DNA of 40,905 nucleotides from Planctomycetaceae bacterium (GCA_021732845.1 JAKFUF010000043.1:1207-42111); one strand, 5' to 3'. Numbered from the stretch's first letter, positions 18,257-27,655 are shown. Program-made: numbers and translations. Notes: generated from the sequence alone by a model not told the origin.

Positions 18257-18593
18257 TCAGAATTCGGGACCAATTGCATCAATCGGCATTGTGGCGACCT
18301 GCGCCCGGTTTGTCATCGGAATGGCGCGAGTTCGGCGGACAATGTCTCACGGGTGCAAGGGACACGAGAAGACGTGGGCATGTTCACCAGCACAACGAGA
18401 TTTGAACGACCGTGGATCGTGCCGTCGGTTGATTTCCTCCGCGCCGTGGGTGAGAGTGGGTTCCGCAGCGAGCAAAAACTTACCCGTGAGCGAGGAACCC
18501 CGACAGCGGATGAAGAAGGTGGCGCAGCCACCCATCCGCGGCAGGGGTTCCGCAGCGAGCAGAATTCACCACATCCCCGTGGCTCAACCACCC
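18257..18593. repeat. Intergenic hairpin cluster upstream of isomerase gene
   Basis: No gene is seen in these 337 bp between divergent argJ and the isomerase gene. GGGTTCCGCAGCGAGCA occurs at 18458-18474 and again at 18545-18561. The first copy pairs with GGAACCC at 18494-18500. A compact nested hairpin sits at 18506-18539: outer arms GCGGATG and CATCCGC, inner arms GGTGGC and GCCACC around GCA. The duplicated 17-mer flanking hairpins suggests a dispersed palindromic element rather than a gene-specific regulator, but it lies only ~55 bp from the downstream start. Confidence 0.6.
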
Positions 18594-19406
18594 ATGCCTG
18601 ATTTTCAATACTGTCTCAACAGCAGCACCATCCGTCCCGCTCCCATTCTCGACAAGATCCGGATTGCCGGAGAAGTCGGGTATTCGGCGATCGAACTATG
18701 GCACGATGACATCGACCTGCACCTGTCCCGTGGCGGGACACTGCAGGATTTGAAGGCTGCCCTCACTGACCAGAATCTCGTGGTTCCGACCACGATCTAT
18801 CTGAAAGGCTGGTTTGAAACGACCGGGGCGGAACATGCGGTCGAGCTGGAGGAATGCAAGCGCCGGATGGCGCAGGCGGCGGCTGTCGGCGCGATCCATG
18901 TGATCGCTGGTCCACCGGCAGGATTCGCGGACCATGATCAGGGAGCGCGGAACTATCACGAACTCCTGGAAATCGGCCGCACGTTCGGCGTGAGACCCGC
19001 GATGGAGTTTTTAGGATTCGTGGACGACATCAATACCATTGAAGATGGTTTGGAGATCGTCACAAAAGCCGGCCACCCGGACGGAACAGTCGTCCTTGAT
19101 CCGTTCCATATCTTTCGTGGCGGAGGATCGCCGGAATCCATCGTCAAGCTGCGGGCCGAACAGATCGCCATCTTTCACTTCAACGATGCCCCCGCGAATC
19201 CGCCGCGCGCCCAACAACACGATAAAGACCGGGTTTACCCCGGCGAGGGGCATCTCGATCTCAAGCGGCAACTCGATCTGCTGCGACAGATCGGTTACCA
19301 CCGGTGGCTGTCGCTTGAACTGTTTCGCGAGGACCTGTGGGCACAGGACCCCAAGGAGGTCGCCCGCGTCGGCTTGGAGAAGATGCGGGCCGTCGCCGAA
19401 GGGTGA
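18594..19406 (+). CDS. Sugar phosphate isomerase/epimerase-like protein (AP endonuclease 2 TIM barrel)
   Basis: 270 residues. The pattern fits the xylose-isomerase-like TIM barrel: IRIAGEVGYSAIELW near the start, IHVIAGPP, PAMEFLGF with the metal-type Glu, VVLDPFHIFRGGGS with Asp and His, FHFNDAP, and GEGHLDLKRQLDLLRQIGYHRWLSLELF at the end. These acidic and His residues are the usual divalent-metal ligands. In the family such enzymes isomerise or epimerise sugars or cyclitols; the substrate cannot be told. The reading frame is open far upstream (from 17496), but that part is antisense to argJ. The ATG at 18594 gives the right N-terminus. Confidence 0.9.
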   Translation: MPDFQYCLNSSTIRPAPILDKIRIAGEVGYSAIELWHDDIDLHLSRGGTLQDLKAALTDQNLVVPTTIYLKGWFETTGAEHAVELEECKRRMAQAAAVGAIHVIAGPPAGFADHDQGARNYHELLEIGRTFGVRPAMEFLGFVDDINTIEDGLEIVTKAGHPDGTVVLDPFHIFRGGGSPESIVKLRAEQIAIFHFNDAPANPPRAQQHDKDRVYPGEGHLDLKRQLDLLRQIGYHRWLSLELFREDLWAQDPKEVARVGLEKMRAVAEG

Positions 19407-19570
19407 GACATGCTGTCAAGAGAAAAAGTAGCAATTTGCTGTAACCAGTCTCTTCGACCGGCAACTTACCTTCCGTCTGGCCGAATGCCGCCCAGTCGTG
19501 GCGTCAGAAGTCTATTCTTCGGCCCGCAGTCATCTGTGTTCAGCGTCTCTGTGGTTCTCAGGAGCTTCCC

Positions 19571-20467
19571 ATGTTGTTGTCTCGTCGCGTCTTTTGGGTG
19601 GCAGCCTTAGTTGCCACAGTCGCTCTCACCTCGATCGCTCAGGCCCAACCGGGTGGCGGCGGCCGTGGCGGCCGCGGAGGATTTGGAGGCGGGTTCGGCG
19701 GTGGGGGCTTCGGTGGCGGCGGATTCGGCGGACAAAGTACTTTCAGCCTCATCGGTCGCGAATCGGTCCAGAAGGACCTGGCTCTGGATGCCGATCACAT
19801 CGCCAAGGCCAAGGCCCTCGCAGAAAAGTACGGCACGGCGACCCGCGAAGAGTTCCAAAAAATCGGCGGCTTTCCGCAGGTCAACCGTGACACCCCTGAA
19901 GAAGAGCGCAATGCCAAGATGAAGGAGTGGGGCGAAAAGGCCGCCGCAGCAAACAAGGTCGTTGTTGACAAACTCCAGCCAGAACTCGACGAACTGCTGA
20001 CCGACGAGCAGGCCACCCGCCTCGAGCAGATTCGTGTGCAGGCCCTCGGTGGCGGTGCCATCAATGACCCTGTCGTCGCCAAGGCGCTGGCCATCACCGA
20101 GGAACAGAAGACCAAGTTTGCCAGCATTCGCGAAGAATATCAGAAGAAGGGAAATGAACTGGCGAGTGCCGCTGGCTTCGGACGCGGCCCCGGCGGAGGT
20201 AACGGCGGTGATGGGGGTGACCGCGAAGCAGCTCGTGCGAAGTTCACGAAGTTCCAGGAAGATCAAGCCAAGCTGCGCGAAGAGCAAACCAAGGCAACTG
20301 CCGACGTGCTGACTGCCGAACAAAAGGAAAAGCTGACCGCGCTGAAGGGCAAGGAATTTGATGTCGCGTCGCTGCGCGGCGGATTCGGCGGCCCCGGCGG
20401 AGGTCGTGGTCCCGGTGGACCGGGCGGCGGTCGTCCCCGCGGTGAAGGTCGGCCCAAAGCCGAATAG
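19571..20467 (+). CDS. Secreted Gly-rich protein with LTxEQ motifs
   Basis: 298 residues. A signal peptide ends near AQA-Q (~25), followed by a Gly/Arg/Phe-rich stretch (~27-55). A mainly helical middle carries LLTDEQATRLEQI and VLTAEQKEKLTALKG, and a second Gly/Pro/Arg-rich tail fills ~265-298. LTxEQ-type motifs are found in Spy/CpxP-like periplasmic proteins and in many planctomycete secreted proteins with low-complexity ends. A stress or chaperone role is inference only. AGGAG lies about seven bases before the ATG at 19571, and a strong hairpin follows the stop codon. Confidence 0.8.
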   Translation: MLLSRRVFWVAALVATVALTSIAQAQPGGGGRGGRGGFGGGFGGGGFGGGGFGGQSTFSLIGRESVQKDLALDADHIAKAKALAEKYGTATREEFQKIGGFPQVNRDTPEEERNAKMKEWGEKAAAANKVVVDKLQPELDELLTDEQATRLEQIRVQALGGGAINDPVVAKALAITEEQKTKFASIREEYQKKGNELASAAGFGRGPGGGNGGDGGDREAARAKFTKFQEDQAKLREEQTKATADVLTAEQKEKLTALKGKEFDVASLRGGFGGPGGGRGPGGPGGGRPRGEGRPKAE

Positions 20468-20494
20468 TTCAGCCTGAGTGACTGAGTCACAAGC

Positions 20495-20524
20495 AGAAGG
20501 GAACGCCGGTTGGCGTTCCCTTCT
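20495..20524 (+). terminator. Strong hairpin terminator after Gly-rich protein gene
   Basis: A perfect 13-bp stem, AGAAGGGAACGCC pairing with GGCGTTCCCTTCT, encloses the loop GGTT. It begins 28 bp after the stop codon at 20467. The T-tract is weak (TTCTCGTATTT). The hairpin sits between two convergent genes and could stop transcription from both sides. Confidence 0.75.
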
Positions 20525-20710
20525 CGTATTTGGCCGGACTGATTATTGGTAGTGGCTTCAATACATTCGACGAATTGAAAACGCATTTGGGTGATTCACC
20601 ATCGGGCTATGCATGGCACCATGGAGTTGGGCAAAACGCTTCAGCATCACCCCGCCATCCACCACCATGCGCCTCTCCTCCTAAAAGCCTGACTCCCTAT
20701 TCCGACAGGT

Positions 20711-23700
20711 CTAGCGTTTGGCCGTCGTGAACTGACGCGGATCCCACAGGGAAATCGTGGTGTCGTAGCTGCCGGTGGCGATTCGCTGGCCATCGGGGGT
20801 GAACTGCAGTGTCCAGGCTGTTGAACGAAGGGGGATCTGAGAAACAACCGTCTTGCTGTCGACGTCGACGATTTTCACGGCAGTCGCATCAACTTGTTCC
20901 AACCACGCGAGCTGCCGGGAATCGGGCGAGAACTGCAGGGCCGCAACCTGCACAGGAAGCGTGATCGTTGAGACGTGATCCCCCACCTGAAAGCCTTCCT
21001 CTCCCACCCGGTGACTCAGCACAGCCGTGGCTGTGTCTGGGGTGGTCTGGGTGATCCTGATGCTGCCGAGATGTTTCCGTGGCTTTCCGGTGGGTGAAGT
21101 TCGATAGACGGTCAGCGCATGACCTTCGCGCATTCCATCGTCGTGCCCCAGCGAAATGGACAGAATCTGTGAATCGCCGGGATTTTTTGGCGGCGTCACG
21201 CTGATGATGTCACCCTCCGCGATAGGTACTCCCCCCAGCCGCCACTCAGTCTCTTTCTTGAATGTCGAGAGTTCATGGAGGTTGACCTGCGTGTGACGGT
21301 CACCGGTCTCGTCCACGACCACCTGGGAGACCGCCAGCCATCGACCATCCGGAGAGACCGCGATCTGCTCCACACCAGGAACCTGTTCCGTGCGGCGGAT
21401 CTGGCCGTTTGCCGTGTTGACCTCGTAGAGCTTGGATTCAAACAAGATGAACAGCGAACGGGCGTCTTCCGAGAACAGGCCGCTCAGCAGTTGCGGGCGC
21501 GGGTAGGCCTGCGGAGTGCTGTAGTTCGGCAGGGCAATGGAATGTTTCGACACCGGCGTGCCGTTCGCGTTCCACCAGCGGAGTTCCATGTCGTCGCCCC
21601 AGGTGACGAAGCGGCTGCCATCGGCACTGTATTTCGCCGCCCGCGCCCCGCCCCGGTCGCCGTGTCCTGGCCGGGTCGTCAGACGCTTGAACGTCGCGAG
21701 ATCCCAGATGCCGATGGTGTTGTCGAACATGTTGGCCACAAACGAATGGCCATCGCGTGAGACCGCCACGTCTCCCGCCTCTCCCGGCAGGCCAATCGAG
21801 TCACGCAGCTTGCCGGTCTTCACGTCCCACAGGCAAAGCGATTTGTCAGCCGCAGTGGAGACCATCAGCCCCTCGCCGGCAAATCGAATGGACCGGACTG
21901 GGTCACCGTGTCCGTGGCTCGCGCCGCCGACCAGTTTGCGCTCCGGCAAGTTGTAGACTTCAATGGCAGCACTGGAGCCGGTGCAAGCGAGCCACTGGCC
22001 GTCGCGGCTGATGGTCACCGAGCGGGACGTTCCCGCCGGCAGCGTGCTGGTCAGTTTCCGAGAATCGACATCCCACAGCTCGACGCCACTGTTGGCCGGG
22101 GCGGCGAGCAACTGACTGTCGGGCGAGAAGGTCAGGCCGCCATCCGGATGCATGGAACTGCCCGATTTGAACTGGGCTGCCAACGAACCATCCTGGCCGT
22201 TCCACAACGAGATCCCATCTTGCTCATTGGCACCGGTGGCAAACCATTTGCCGTTAGGAGCAAAGCATACCGTCAGGTGCCGCAGGGGATTTCCTGGCTG
22301 CAACTGCTGACTTGGCGGACCGGCCTCAGCCAATTTCCAGAAGTAGGACCGTTGCATCCCGGTCAACACGACAGTCTCGCCACCGGGAGAATACGCGGCC
22401 TCCCAAAGTTCGGCACCTTCGAGGGTCTCCTGCCGGATCTGGGTCCCCTGAGCCACGTCCCATAGTCGAATATCACCCTGCGACGTTGCAGCCAGCAAAG
22501 CAGTGTCATCAGGTTTGAAGGCCAGGCACCGCAAGTCTCCAAATTTTCCCTTCCATATCATTGACCGTTTGAGGGCCGCCGTGCGCGCGTCGAGTACGAC
22601 CAGACGATAAGTTGTTCCTTCCGGTGCCACAGGCATCTCGAACATGCCGATGGCCGCGAGCTTTCCGCTGGGAGAGATTGCCACGGATTGCACGTAGCCA
22701 TTGCCCAACCCAAGTCTCTGATGATCCACGACGTATCCGGTTTGGCGGTGCATCACAAAAGCTCGCTCATCCGCCTTGCCCCAGATCCACTCGCCGTCCT
22801 CGGCAAAGGCCACCGTTCTCCACCATCCGGTAGCCTTGAACCGCGCCGAGCCAAGTTTCTGCAGCATCCCTTTGGGCAAAGGCTGGCCGTCGGCGTCGAG
22901 AGGAACATCGGCCCCGGCGACTACTGCCGGCGGAACCACCAGCGGGCTGATGAAGGCGGCCGCCACGGCAGGAGCCTGGGGTGCGGAGGCATTCACCGCC
23001 GCTACCGTGTTATTGTCAGTAGCCGCTTTCGCCACCTTCCGCCCCTGCGGCGTCAGCACAAGACCAGTCATCGATTCCTTCAGCTCAACTTCCACCACCA
23101 CATCGGACCCCTTGGGGTCGCGGCGGGCGTAGGTATGCGACACTTGGTGCGGATGCGGTCCGAAGTTGGAAATGAACCGAAGTTTGCCAGGTGCAAGGCC
23201 TGTCAAATGAAACGTCAGCTTGTCGCCGTCCACATTCGTCTCCAACGTTTTGGAGACGGCGTAGATCCAAGTGGCATCCGGGTTGTCGGACTTCATCTCC
23301 AGGGGCTGATCCCATTCGGCAGCAAACCGCTTGAGTTCTTCCGCGGTGCCATGAATCTCGCCGGACACGTCCAGCGGCGGTCCGAGGGTGATCGTTTCCA
23401 GTTCCTTGCCGGCCCGCACTGGACCGATGATGCGTGATGGAAACGGTGATTTTTCGCCATTCGGACCCGGCGGAGCTTCGACACAGAAGTAATAGAGAGC
23501 GTCGCCCAAGTCTTTGTAATACGGGTCGACTTTTTGCAGCGAGTCAAACTTCAACAACCCCTCTTCGCCGGTCACGGCCCACACCGGCCCTTCAAGGCCA
23601 TGCATGGGAATCGGGCCGGCAGACGCTTTGGCCGACGTTTTGTTGAAGAACCGCCCTTTGGCCCCCACCAGGGGCTTGCCGTCGACCGCCGAGAGCACCT

Positions 23701-26605
23701 TGAAGCACGAGGGCGTCGCCACTTTCAACTCGATCTGTTTCACCTCATCGGGTTTGAGCTTCACTTCGTAAAAGATCGCTTCTTCGTAGCCGTCGGCGCG
23801 AACCGTGATCATCACGGGGCGGAGTGTGCAGTCGGGAACATCGACGAACCGGCCCTTGAGCGGCTTGTCGATCAGGTCATCGCGTTTGACCTCGCCCCGC
23901 ACCGTCACCACGCCGCTTTCCACGCCGGGTCCCTTCTTCCCGACAAACTCCAGCTTCCCGGTGAATGTCGGTGGCTTCGCCCGCGCGTCGTCCTCAGCCG
24001 TCCGCGCCCGCAGCACCAGCGGCACCGCACCCGTTTCCAGCTCCTTCTGCCAGTCCCCCTTGAGCGGGAAGGTGATGTTCCCCTTGTCGTCCTTGGACTG
24101 CATCCCGTTGAACCGCACCGTGTAGCTCACGGTGTATTGGCCCGGCTGCTCCAGTTGGTTGATCGCCGGCGACAGCACCTGCTGTTCGGAAATCTCGCCC
24201 GGCTGCAGCGTCCAGCGGACCATGATCGGCACGCCGCTGAACCAGGTGCCCTGCACAGGAACCTCCTTCCCCGCCGCATCCTTCACATGGGCATAGTCAT
24301 CCTGCCGGCTGGTCTCGCTGGCAAAGGTGATCGGCTTGTCGCTGACGTTCTTGATGTGAAAGTGGACGCTCATTCCGGCCTTGATGGGAATTCCCGGCCC
24401 TGCTGATGGATCTCCCACGACTGAATTTGGAACGCGGATCTCCATCGCGGCTTGGAGGCCATCGACGACTGGCCCCCAGACGAGATCTGCGACCTCAACC
24501 TGGATCACATAGGGCTCATGATCCTCGTCAATCACGGTCACCTTGGTAGTTCCCGGCGCGACTCCAGTGAACCGAATCCGGCTGGTTTCCGTCCCGATCT
24601 GCGTGACCACGATGACTTTCGGATCGTGTCCATCAACCAGGCGTATTTTCTTGGGCAATCGCAAGATCCGGCTGTTGCGAACGCTCAACTTGAATTTGGA
24701 GTTCTTCTCTGCTGGCACGAAGTCCAATTCCCGCGATGTGTCGACAGTCACAATCGAATTCACTTCCACTGGCACGCTGTTTGATACCGCTTCATGCGAC
24801 CAGGCGTTGCCCTGCGCCTTGTCCGGCCAGTGTTTCTTGATCAGTGCCAGCGCCGTCTCTTCCGGCCCGTGATACCGCACCTTCACGTTGTATTTGCCGG
24901 GGGGCAATTGGTAGTCCATTGGCGCGTGGAACTTCGATGGCCGCAGCAGGACTTTCAGGTTGCCGCCGGGAGGCACGACATGCGCAGACGCGCCATCAAC
25001 CAGCATTGCATCGCGTTCAAACACCCGCTTCGCCCGTGGCAGCGGCTTGCCGTCTTTGTCAGTGAATTCGAACTCAAAGAAGTGCGGGGCGAAGAACTCG
25101 GTGTTCAGTTTGCCGGCTGCCGTAGGGTACGAGTCGCCATACCTTACGCCAAGCAGAGTGACTGGCTTATCACTCACGTTTTTCAATTCGACGAGGAATG
25201 TCGCCTCGTTGGTGTTGGCGAATTCCCGAACAGCCCGCGATGCGTCCGGCTCTTCGTCATCCGTGGCTGCCGAAACCGCCACCAACCGGCAGCGCAGGCC
25301 GTGGGCCTCCGGGCCGAATTCGTCCATCACGTCCGCGGCTGCGTTCTGTGGTTTGATGTCATTCTCATTCACGTTCGCTCCCGCGTCCTTGCTCGGCTTC
25401 TCCTTCGAAGCGTCTTGTTTCTGCTCCTGTTTGGGTTCATCGGCCATGGAGTTCAACCCATTGTGTGTGACCGTCCAAGCCATCAGGACGCACAGCATTC
25501 CCAGCAGCAGCACCGGCCAGCGATGCAGGAACCGCACATGGGAATCGCTCGAATCTCCCAGCAGCCGGGCAATCCGCTGCCGCAGCGTCGAGGGTTTGCC
25601 GCCGGTCGCCAGCAGACTCACGGCGGCAATCGCCCCCTGTCGCCTCGCCCCGCCGTGGCTTAACTCAGCCACGCGCAGCAGCGACTCGGCGTAGTCCAGC
25701 GGGATTGCGCCGCAGGCGACGACCAAGTCGTCGCAGCAGTTCTCCCGCTCCACACGAATCCGCCCGCTCACCCACCACAGCGCCGGGTGGAAGAACAGCA
25801 CCGATTCCACCACCCGTTGGAACAGGTTCACCAGATGATCGTAGCGCCGCAGATGGGCCAGCTCATGGGCCAGGATCGCCTCGATCTGCGCTGGAGCCAG
25901 GCCGGCGACGAGAGCCACGGGCAGCAGAATGGTGGGTCGCAGGATGCCAATCACGGTGGGCACCGTGACCCGTTCGCAATACGCCAGGGACGGAATGAAC
26001 GCCAGCCCCAGCGACTCGGCCTGCTCCTGCAATGTGACCAACAACCGGACATCCCACACCGGAGTGGCGCTACGGCGCAGCCGCCACCCACCCCACAGCC
26101 CCGCCATCAGCCGCAGAAACATCACCGCCACCCCGGATAGATAAAGATTCGTCAACATTCTGGCGATGTTCTGCCAGTCGATCTCAGCCCGCACAGTGGT
26201 TTGTGGCGTGCTGGCAGGGATTGAAGGGACAACGGCCTGTGGCGACGGCCCGAATCGGGGGGTCGGAACGGGTCCGCTGGGCGCAGTTCCCACGATGGCG
26301 GTCGGAATCGCAGTTGGCACCGTCACCACTGGTGGCGAATTCCTGGGCGCGGGGGCGGATGTTGCCACCCGTGGAGCCGGCAGGTCGGCGACAAAGACGG
26401 AAAACGTGGCCAGCGGACAAAGCATCATCAGGGCCAGGGTGGCCACATGCGCGAGGTAACGCCCGTTGGCGGTGCGAATCTGCCGGGCGACCAGCGCGCC
26501 GAGCACGGCGACCAGTGCCCCCTGCCAGAGGAAGTGACCCATGGAAAGCACCACGGCGGCGGAGATGTCGCGGCCGGGTGCAACGCTGTCGAAGAACGCG
26601 TTCAT
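20711..26605 (-). CDS. BlaR1-like M56 peptidase with giant extension and C-terminal WD40 propeller
   Basis: 1964 residues. The first ~390 resemble BlaR1/MecR1: hydrophobic segments near 15-40, 50-74 and 150-172, an M56 zinc site LAHELAHLRRYDH (HELAH at 247-251) with ENCCDDLV (Glu288), and a membrane segment at ~365-385. In BlaR1 a penicillin-binding sensor follows; here it is replaced. Residues ~617-708 resemble the beta domain of pilus/secretin N-termini (RLPKKIRLVDGHDPKV..GVAPGTTKVTVID). Residues ~900-1100 include carboxypeptidase-regulatory-like repeats, and ~1250-1964 form WD40 blades (LWDV, IWDLATFKRL, LWDPRQF). The ATG at 26605 has AAGGG seven bases upstream. It lies 127 bp after a BlaI-type repressor gene; a sensing protease that inactivates the repressor is inferred. 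The ligand is unknown. Confidence 0.88.
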   Translation of the reverse strand: MNAFFDSVAPGRDISAAVVLSMGHFLWQGALVAVLGALVARQIRTANGRYLAHVATLALMMLCPLATFSVFVADLPAPRVATSAPAPRNSPPVVTVPTAIPTAIVGTAPSGPVPTPRFGPSPQAVVPSIPASTPQTTVRAEIDWQNIARMLTNLYLSGVAVMFLRLMAGLWGGWRLRRSATPVWDVRLLVTLQEQAESLGLAFIPSLAYCERVTVPTVIGILRPTILLPVALVAGLAPAQIEAILAHELAHLRRYDHLVNLFQRVVESVLFFHPALWWVSGRIRVERENCCDDLVVACGAIPLDYAESLLRVAELSHGGARRQGAIAAVSLLATGGKPSTLRQRIARLLGDSSDSHVRFLHRWPVLLLGMLCVLMAWTVTHNGLNSMADEPKQEQKQDASKEKPSKDAGANVNENDIKPQNAAADVMDEFGPEAHGLRCRLVAVSAATDDEEPDASRAVREFANTNEATFLVELKNVSDKPVTLLGVRYGDSYPTAAGKLNTEFFAPHFFEFEFTDKDGKPLPRAKRVFERDAMLVDGASAHVVPPGGNLKVLLRPSKFHAPMDYQLPPGKYNVKVRYHGPEETALALIKKHWPDKAQGNAWSHEAVSNSVPVEVNSIVTVDTSRELDFVPAEKNSKFKLSVRNSRILRLPKKIRLVDGHDPKVIVVTQIGTETSRIRFTGVAPGTTKVTVIDEDHEPYVIQVEVADLVWGPVVDGLQAAMEIRVPNSVVGDPSAGPGIPIKAGMSVHFHIKNVSDKPITFASETSRQDDYAHVKDAAGKEVPVQGTWFSGVPIMVRWTLQPGEISEQQVLSPAINQLEQPGQYTVSYTVRFNGMQSKDDKGNITFPLKGDWQKELETGAVPLVLRARTAEDDARAKPPTFTGKLEFVGKKGPGVESGVVTVRGEVKRDDLIDKPLKGRFVDVPDCTLRPVMITVRADGYEEAIFYEVKLKPDEVKQIELKVATPSCFKVLSAVDGKPLVGAKGRFFNKTSAKASAGPIPMHGLEGPVWAVTGEEGLLKFDSLQKVDPYYKDLGDALYYFCVEAPPGPNGEKSPFPSRIIGPVRAGKELETITLGPPLDVSGEIHGTAEELKRFAAEWDQPLEMKSDNPDATWIYAVSKTLETNVDGDKLTFHLTGLAPGKLRFISNFGPHPHQVSHTYARRDPKGSDVVVEVELKESMTGLVLTPQGRKVAKAATDNNTVAAVNASAPQAPAVAAAFISPLVVPPAVVAGADVPLDADGQPLPKGMLQKLGSARFKATGWWRTVAFAEDGEWIWGKADERAFVMHRQTGYVVDHQRLGLGNGYVQSVAISPSGKLAAIGMFEMPVAPEGTTYRLVVLDARTAALKRSMIWKGKFGDLRCLAFKPDDTALLAATSQGDIRLWDVAQGTQIRQETLEGAELWEAAYSPGGETVVLTGMQRSYFWKLAEAGPPSQQLQPGNPLRHLTVCFAPNGKWFATGANEQDGISLWNGQDGSLAAQFKSGSSMHPDGGLTFSPDSQLLAAPANSGVELWDVDSRKLTSTLPAGTSRSVTISRDGQWLACTGSSAAIEVYNLPERKLVGGASHGHGDPVRSIRFAGEGLMVSTAADKSLCLWDVKTGKLRDSIGLPGEAGDVAVSRDGHSFVANMFDNTIGIWDLATFKRLTTRPGHGDRGGARAAKYSADGSRFVTWGDDMELRWWNANGTPVSKHSIALPNYSTPQAYPRPQLLSGLFSEDARSLFILFESKLYEVNTANGQIRRTEQVPGVEQIAVSPDGRWLAVSQVVVDETGDRHTQVNLHELSTFKKETEWRLGGVPIAEGDIISVTPPKNPGDSQILSISLGHDDGMREGHALTVYRTSPTGKPRKHLGSIRITQTTPDTATAVLSHRVGEEGFQVGDHVSTITLPVQVAALQFSPDSRQLAWLEQVDATAVKIVDVDSKTVVSQIPLRSTAWTLQFTPDGQRIATGSYDTTISLWDPRQFTTAKR

Positions 26606-26732
26606 GCGAGTGCCCTTCGGGACCGGGGACCAACGTCCCGGATGGAGTGTCTGGGGAGGCGGTGGTGGCTGAACTGCGAGAACTGGCCTGCGTCAACTGT
26701 TTGCCATGAACGGCAGATTTGCGTCGAAAGAT

Positions 26733-27125
26733 TTACTCGGATTTTTCCCGCGACTTGCGGTTGATGAGCGAGCGGATCTCCTTCAGCTCGTTCTCGTCGA
26801 GGTCGGCGGTCTCCAGCAGATGCTGCATCACCGCCTTGGTTGAGCCACCAAACACGCGGTCCACAATGTCCTGCAGCAGGTTGCGGGAGGCCTTCTGCTC
26901 GCGGTAGACCGCCTCGTAGATGAAGCTCCGCCCATTTTTTTTGCGCTCGACGTAACCCTTGCCGAGCATGATGGTCATCATCGTCATGACCGTGGTGTAG
27001 GCCAGTTCGCGCACCGGCGAGAGGGCGTCGCGCACCTGCCGGACGGTGGCCGGCCCCAACTGCCACAACACCTTGAGAATCTCCAGCTCCAACTCCGTTG
27101 GATGCCTGGACACGGACCGGGACAT
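26733..27125 (-). CDS. BlaI/MecI/CopY family transcriptional repressor
   Basis: 130 residues with the winged-helix pattern of the penicillinase repressor family: PTELELEILKVLWQLGPATVRQVRDAL, then YTTVMTMMTIMLGKGYVERKKNGRSFIYEAV, and a helical dimerisation half. Such repressors dimerise on palindromic operators and are inactivated by cleavage by a partner M56 protease, which is encoded directly downstream. The ATG at 27125 has GGGGGAG (27133-27139) seven bases upstream. The promoter is flanked by two operator-like dyads, so autorepression is likely. No beta-lactamase gene is near, so this is probably not a resistance system. Confidence 0.93.
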   Translation of the reverse strand: MSRSVSRHPTELELEILKVLWQLGPATVRQVRDALSPVRELAYTTVMTMMTIMLGKGYVERKKNGRSFIYEAVYREQKASRNLLQDIVDRVFGGSTKAVMQHLLETADLDENELKEIRSLINRKSREKSE

Positions 27126-27150
27126 CGCGTTTCTCCCCCGAGCTGATATC

Positions 27151-27169
27151 TACTAATTCATTAGCAGTA
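27151..27169. promoter_or_regulatory. BlaI-type operator overlapping the -10 box
   Basis: TACTAATTCATTAGCAGTA is a dyad around CTAAT-TC-ATTAG with outer TACT and AGTA. It overlaps the -10 box, where a bound repressor would block polymerase. BlaI/MecI operators are typically TACTA/TAGTA-type dyads, so the repressor encoded just downstream is the expected ligand. Confidence 0.7.
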
Positions 27170-27193
27170 TAGCGAGGCGTTCGCGACTGTCAA
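27166..27193 (-). promoter_or_regulatory. Sigma70-type promoter of the blaI-M56 operon
   Basis: On the minus strand TTGACA (27193-27188), a 16-bp spacer and TATACT (27171-27166) form an almost perfect housekeeping promoter, about 40 bp upstream of the repressor start codon. Confidence 0.85.
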
Positions 27194-27194
27194 T

Positions 27195-27209
27195 CTAATT
27201 TCTTAGTAG
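27195..27209. promoter_or_regulatory. Second BlaI-type operator upstream of the -35 box
   Basis: CTAATTTCTTAGTAG repeats the dyad (CTAA-TTTC-TTAG plus TAG) immediately upstream of the -35 hexamer. The two dyad centres are about 44 bp apart, roughly four helical turns, which would allow cooperative binding on one DNA face. Confidence 0.6.
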
Positions 27210-27655
27210 ATCCGCGTGGGAGGCCACGAGTTGAATGGCTGGCGCAGTGTTCTGGCTCGGAGGTACACCGCGGCGGAAATGGAATTTGAGCCACGGATGG
27301 ACCACTGATGAAACACGGAACTGGCTGAATGTCAGCGACACACAACCTTCGTGTCTTTCCGAGGCCGCACAGGCTCTGGGATGCGTTTGCCACAGCACGA
27401 AATGCGCAACGCTTGATCTTCGTTTCCTGCTGTTGAAACAATAATCAGAGAACGACGAAGCAACCAAAGGCGCGGCAGGTAGTGCCGGCTTTCGGGCGGA
27501 GCCGGCAACAAGTCTCAGCTCAGCAGAGACTTTTCACATCCTTTGCACATGCGGGACGAGTCCGTGTTTCACACACGTTACGCACGCCTCCCCGCGTGGG
27601 AAAGCACGGGGCGGCCTGAGCAAAGGCTTTGGTCATTGATTCATTGGTCATTTCC
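27210..27655. other. Intergenic region between blaI promoter and esterase gene
   Basis: No convincing gene was found. A GC-rich hairpin, TGCCGGCT-N9-AGCCGGCA, lies near 27483-27507. AAGTCTC-N9-GAGACTT with a short T-run lies at 27510-27532. The esterase gene ends at 27656 on the minus strand, so the two hairpins may terminate it when read from the right. The remaining ~270 bp show nothing recognisable. Confidence 0.4.

Noticed and set aside
17496-18593. Upstream 5' part of the isomerase frame (17496 start)
   Set aside because: The first 366 codons are antisense to argJ or intergenic; family similarity begins only at 18594.
26733-27125. Beta-lactam resistance regulator
   Set aside because: The BlaI-type repressor has no beta-lactamase or PBP-sensor gene nearby; the M56 partner lacks a penicillin-binding domain.
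27510-27532. Terminator of a plus-strand gene
   Set aside because: Hairpin with short T-run exists, but no plus-strand gene precedes it; kept only as part of the intergenic description.
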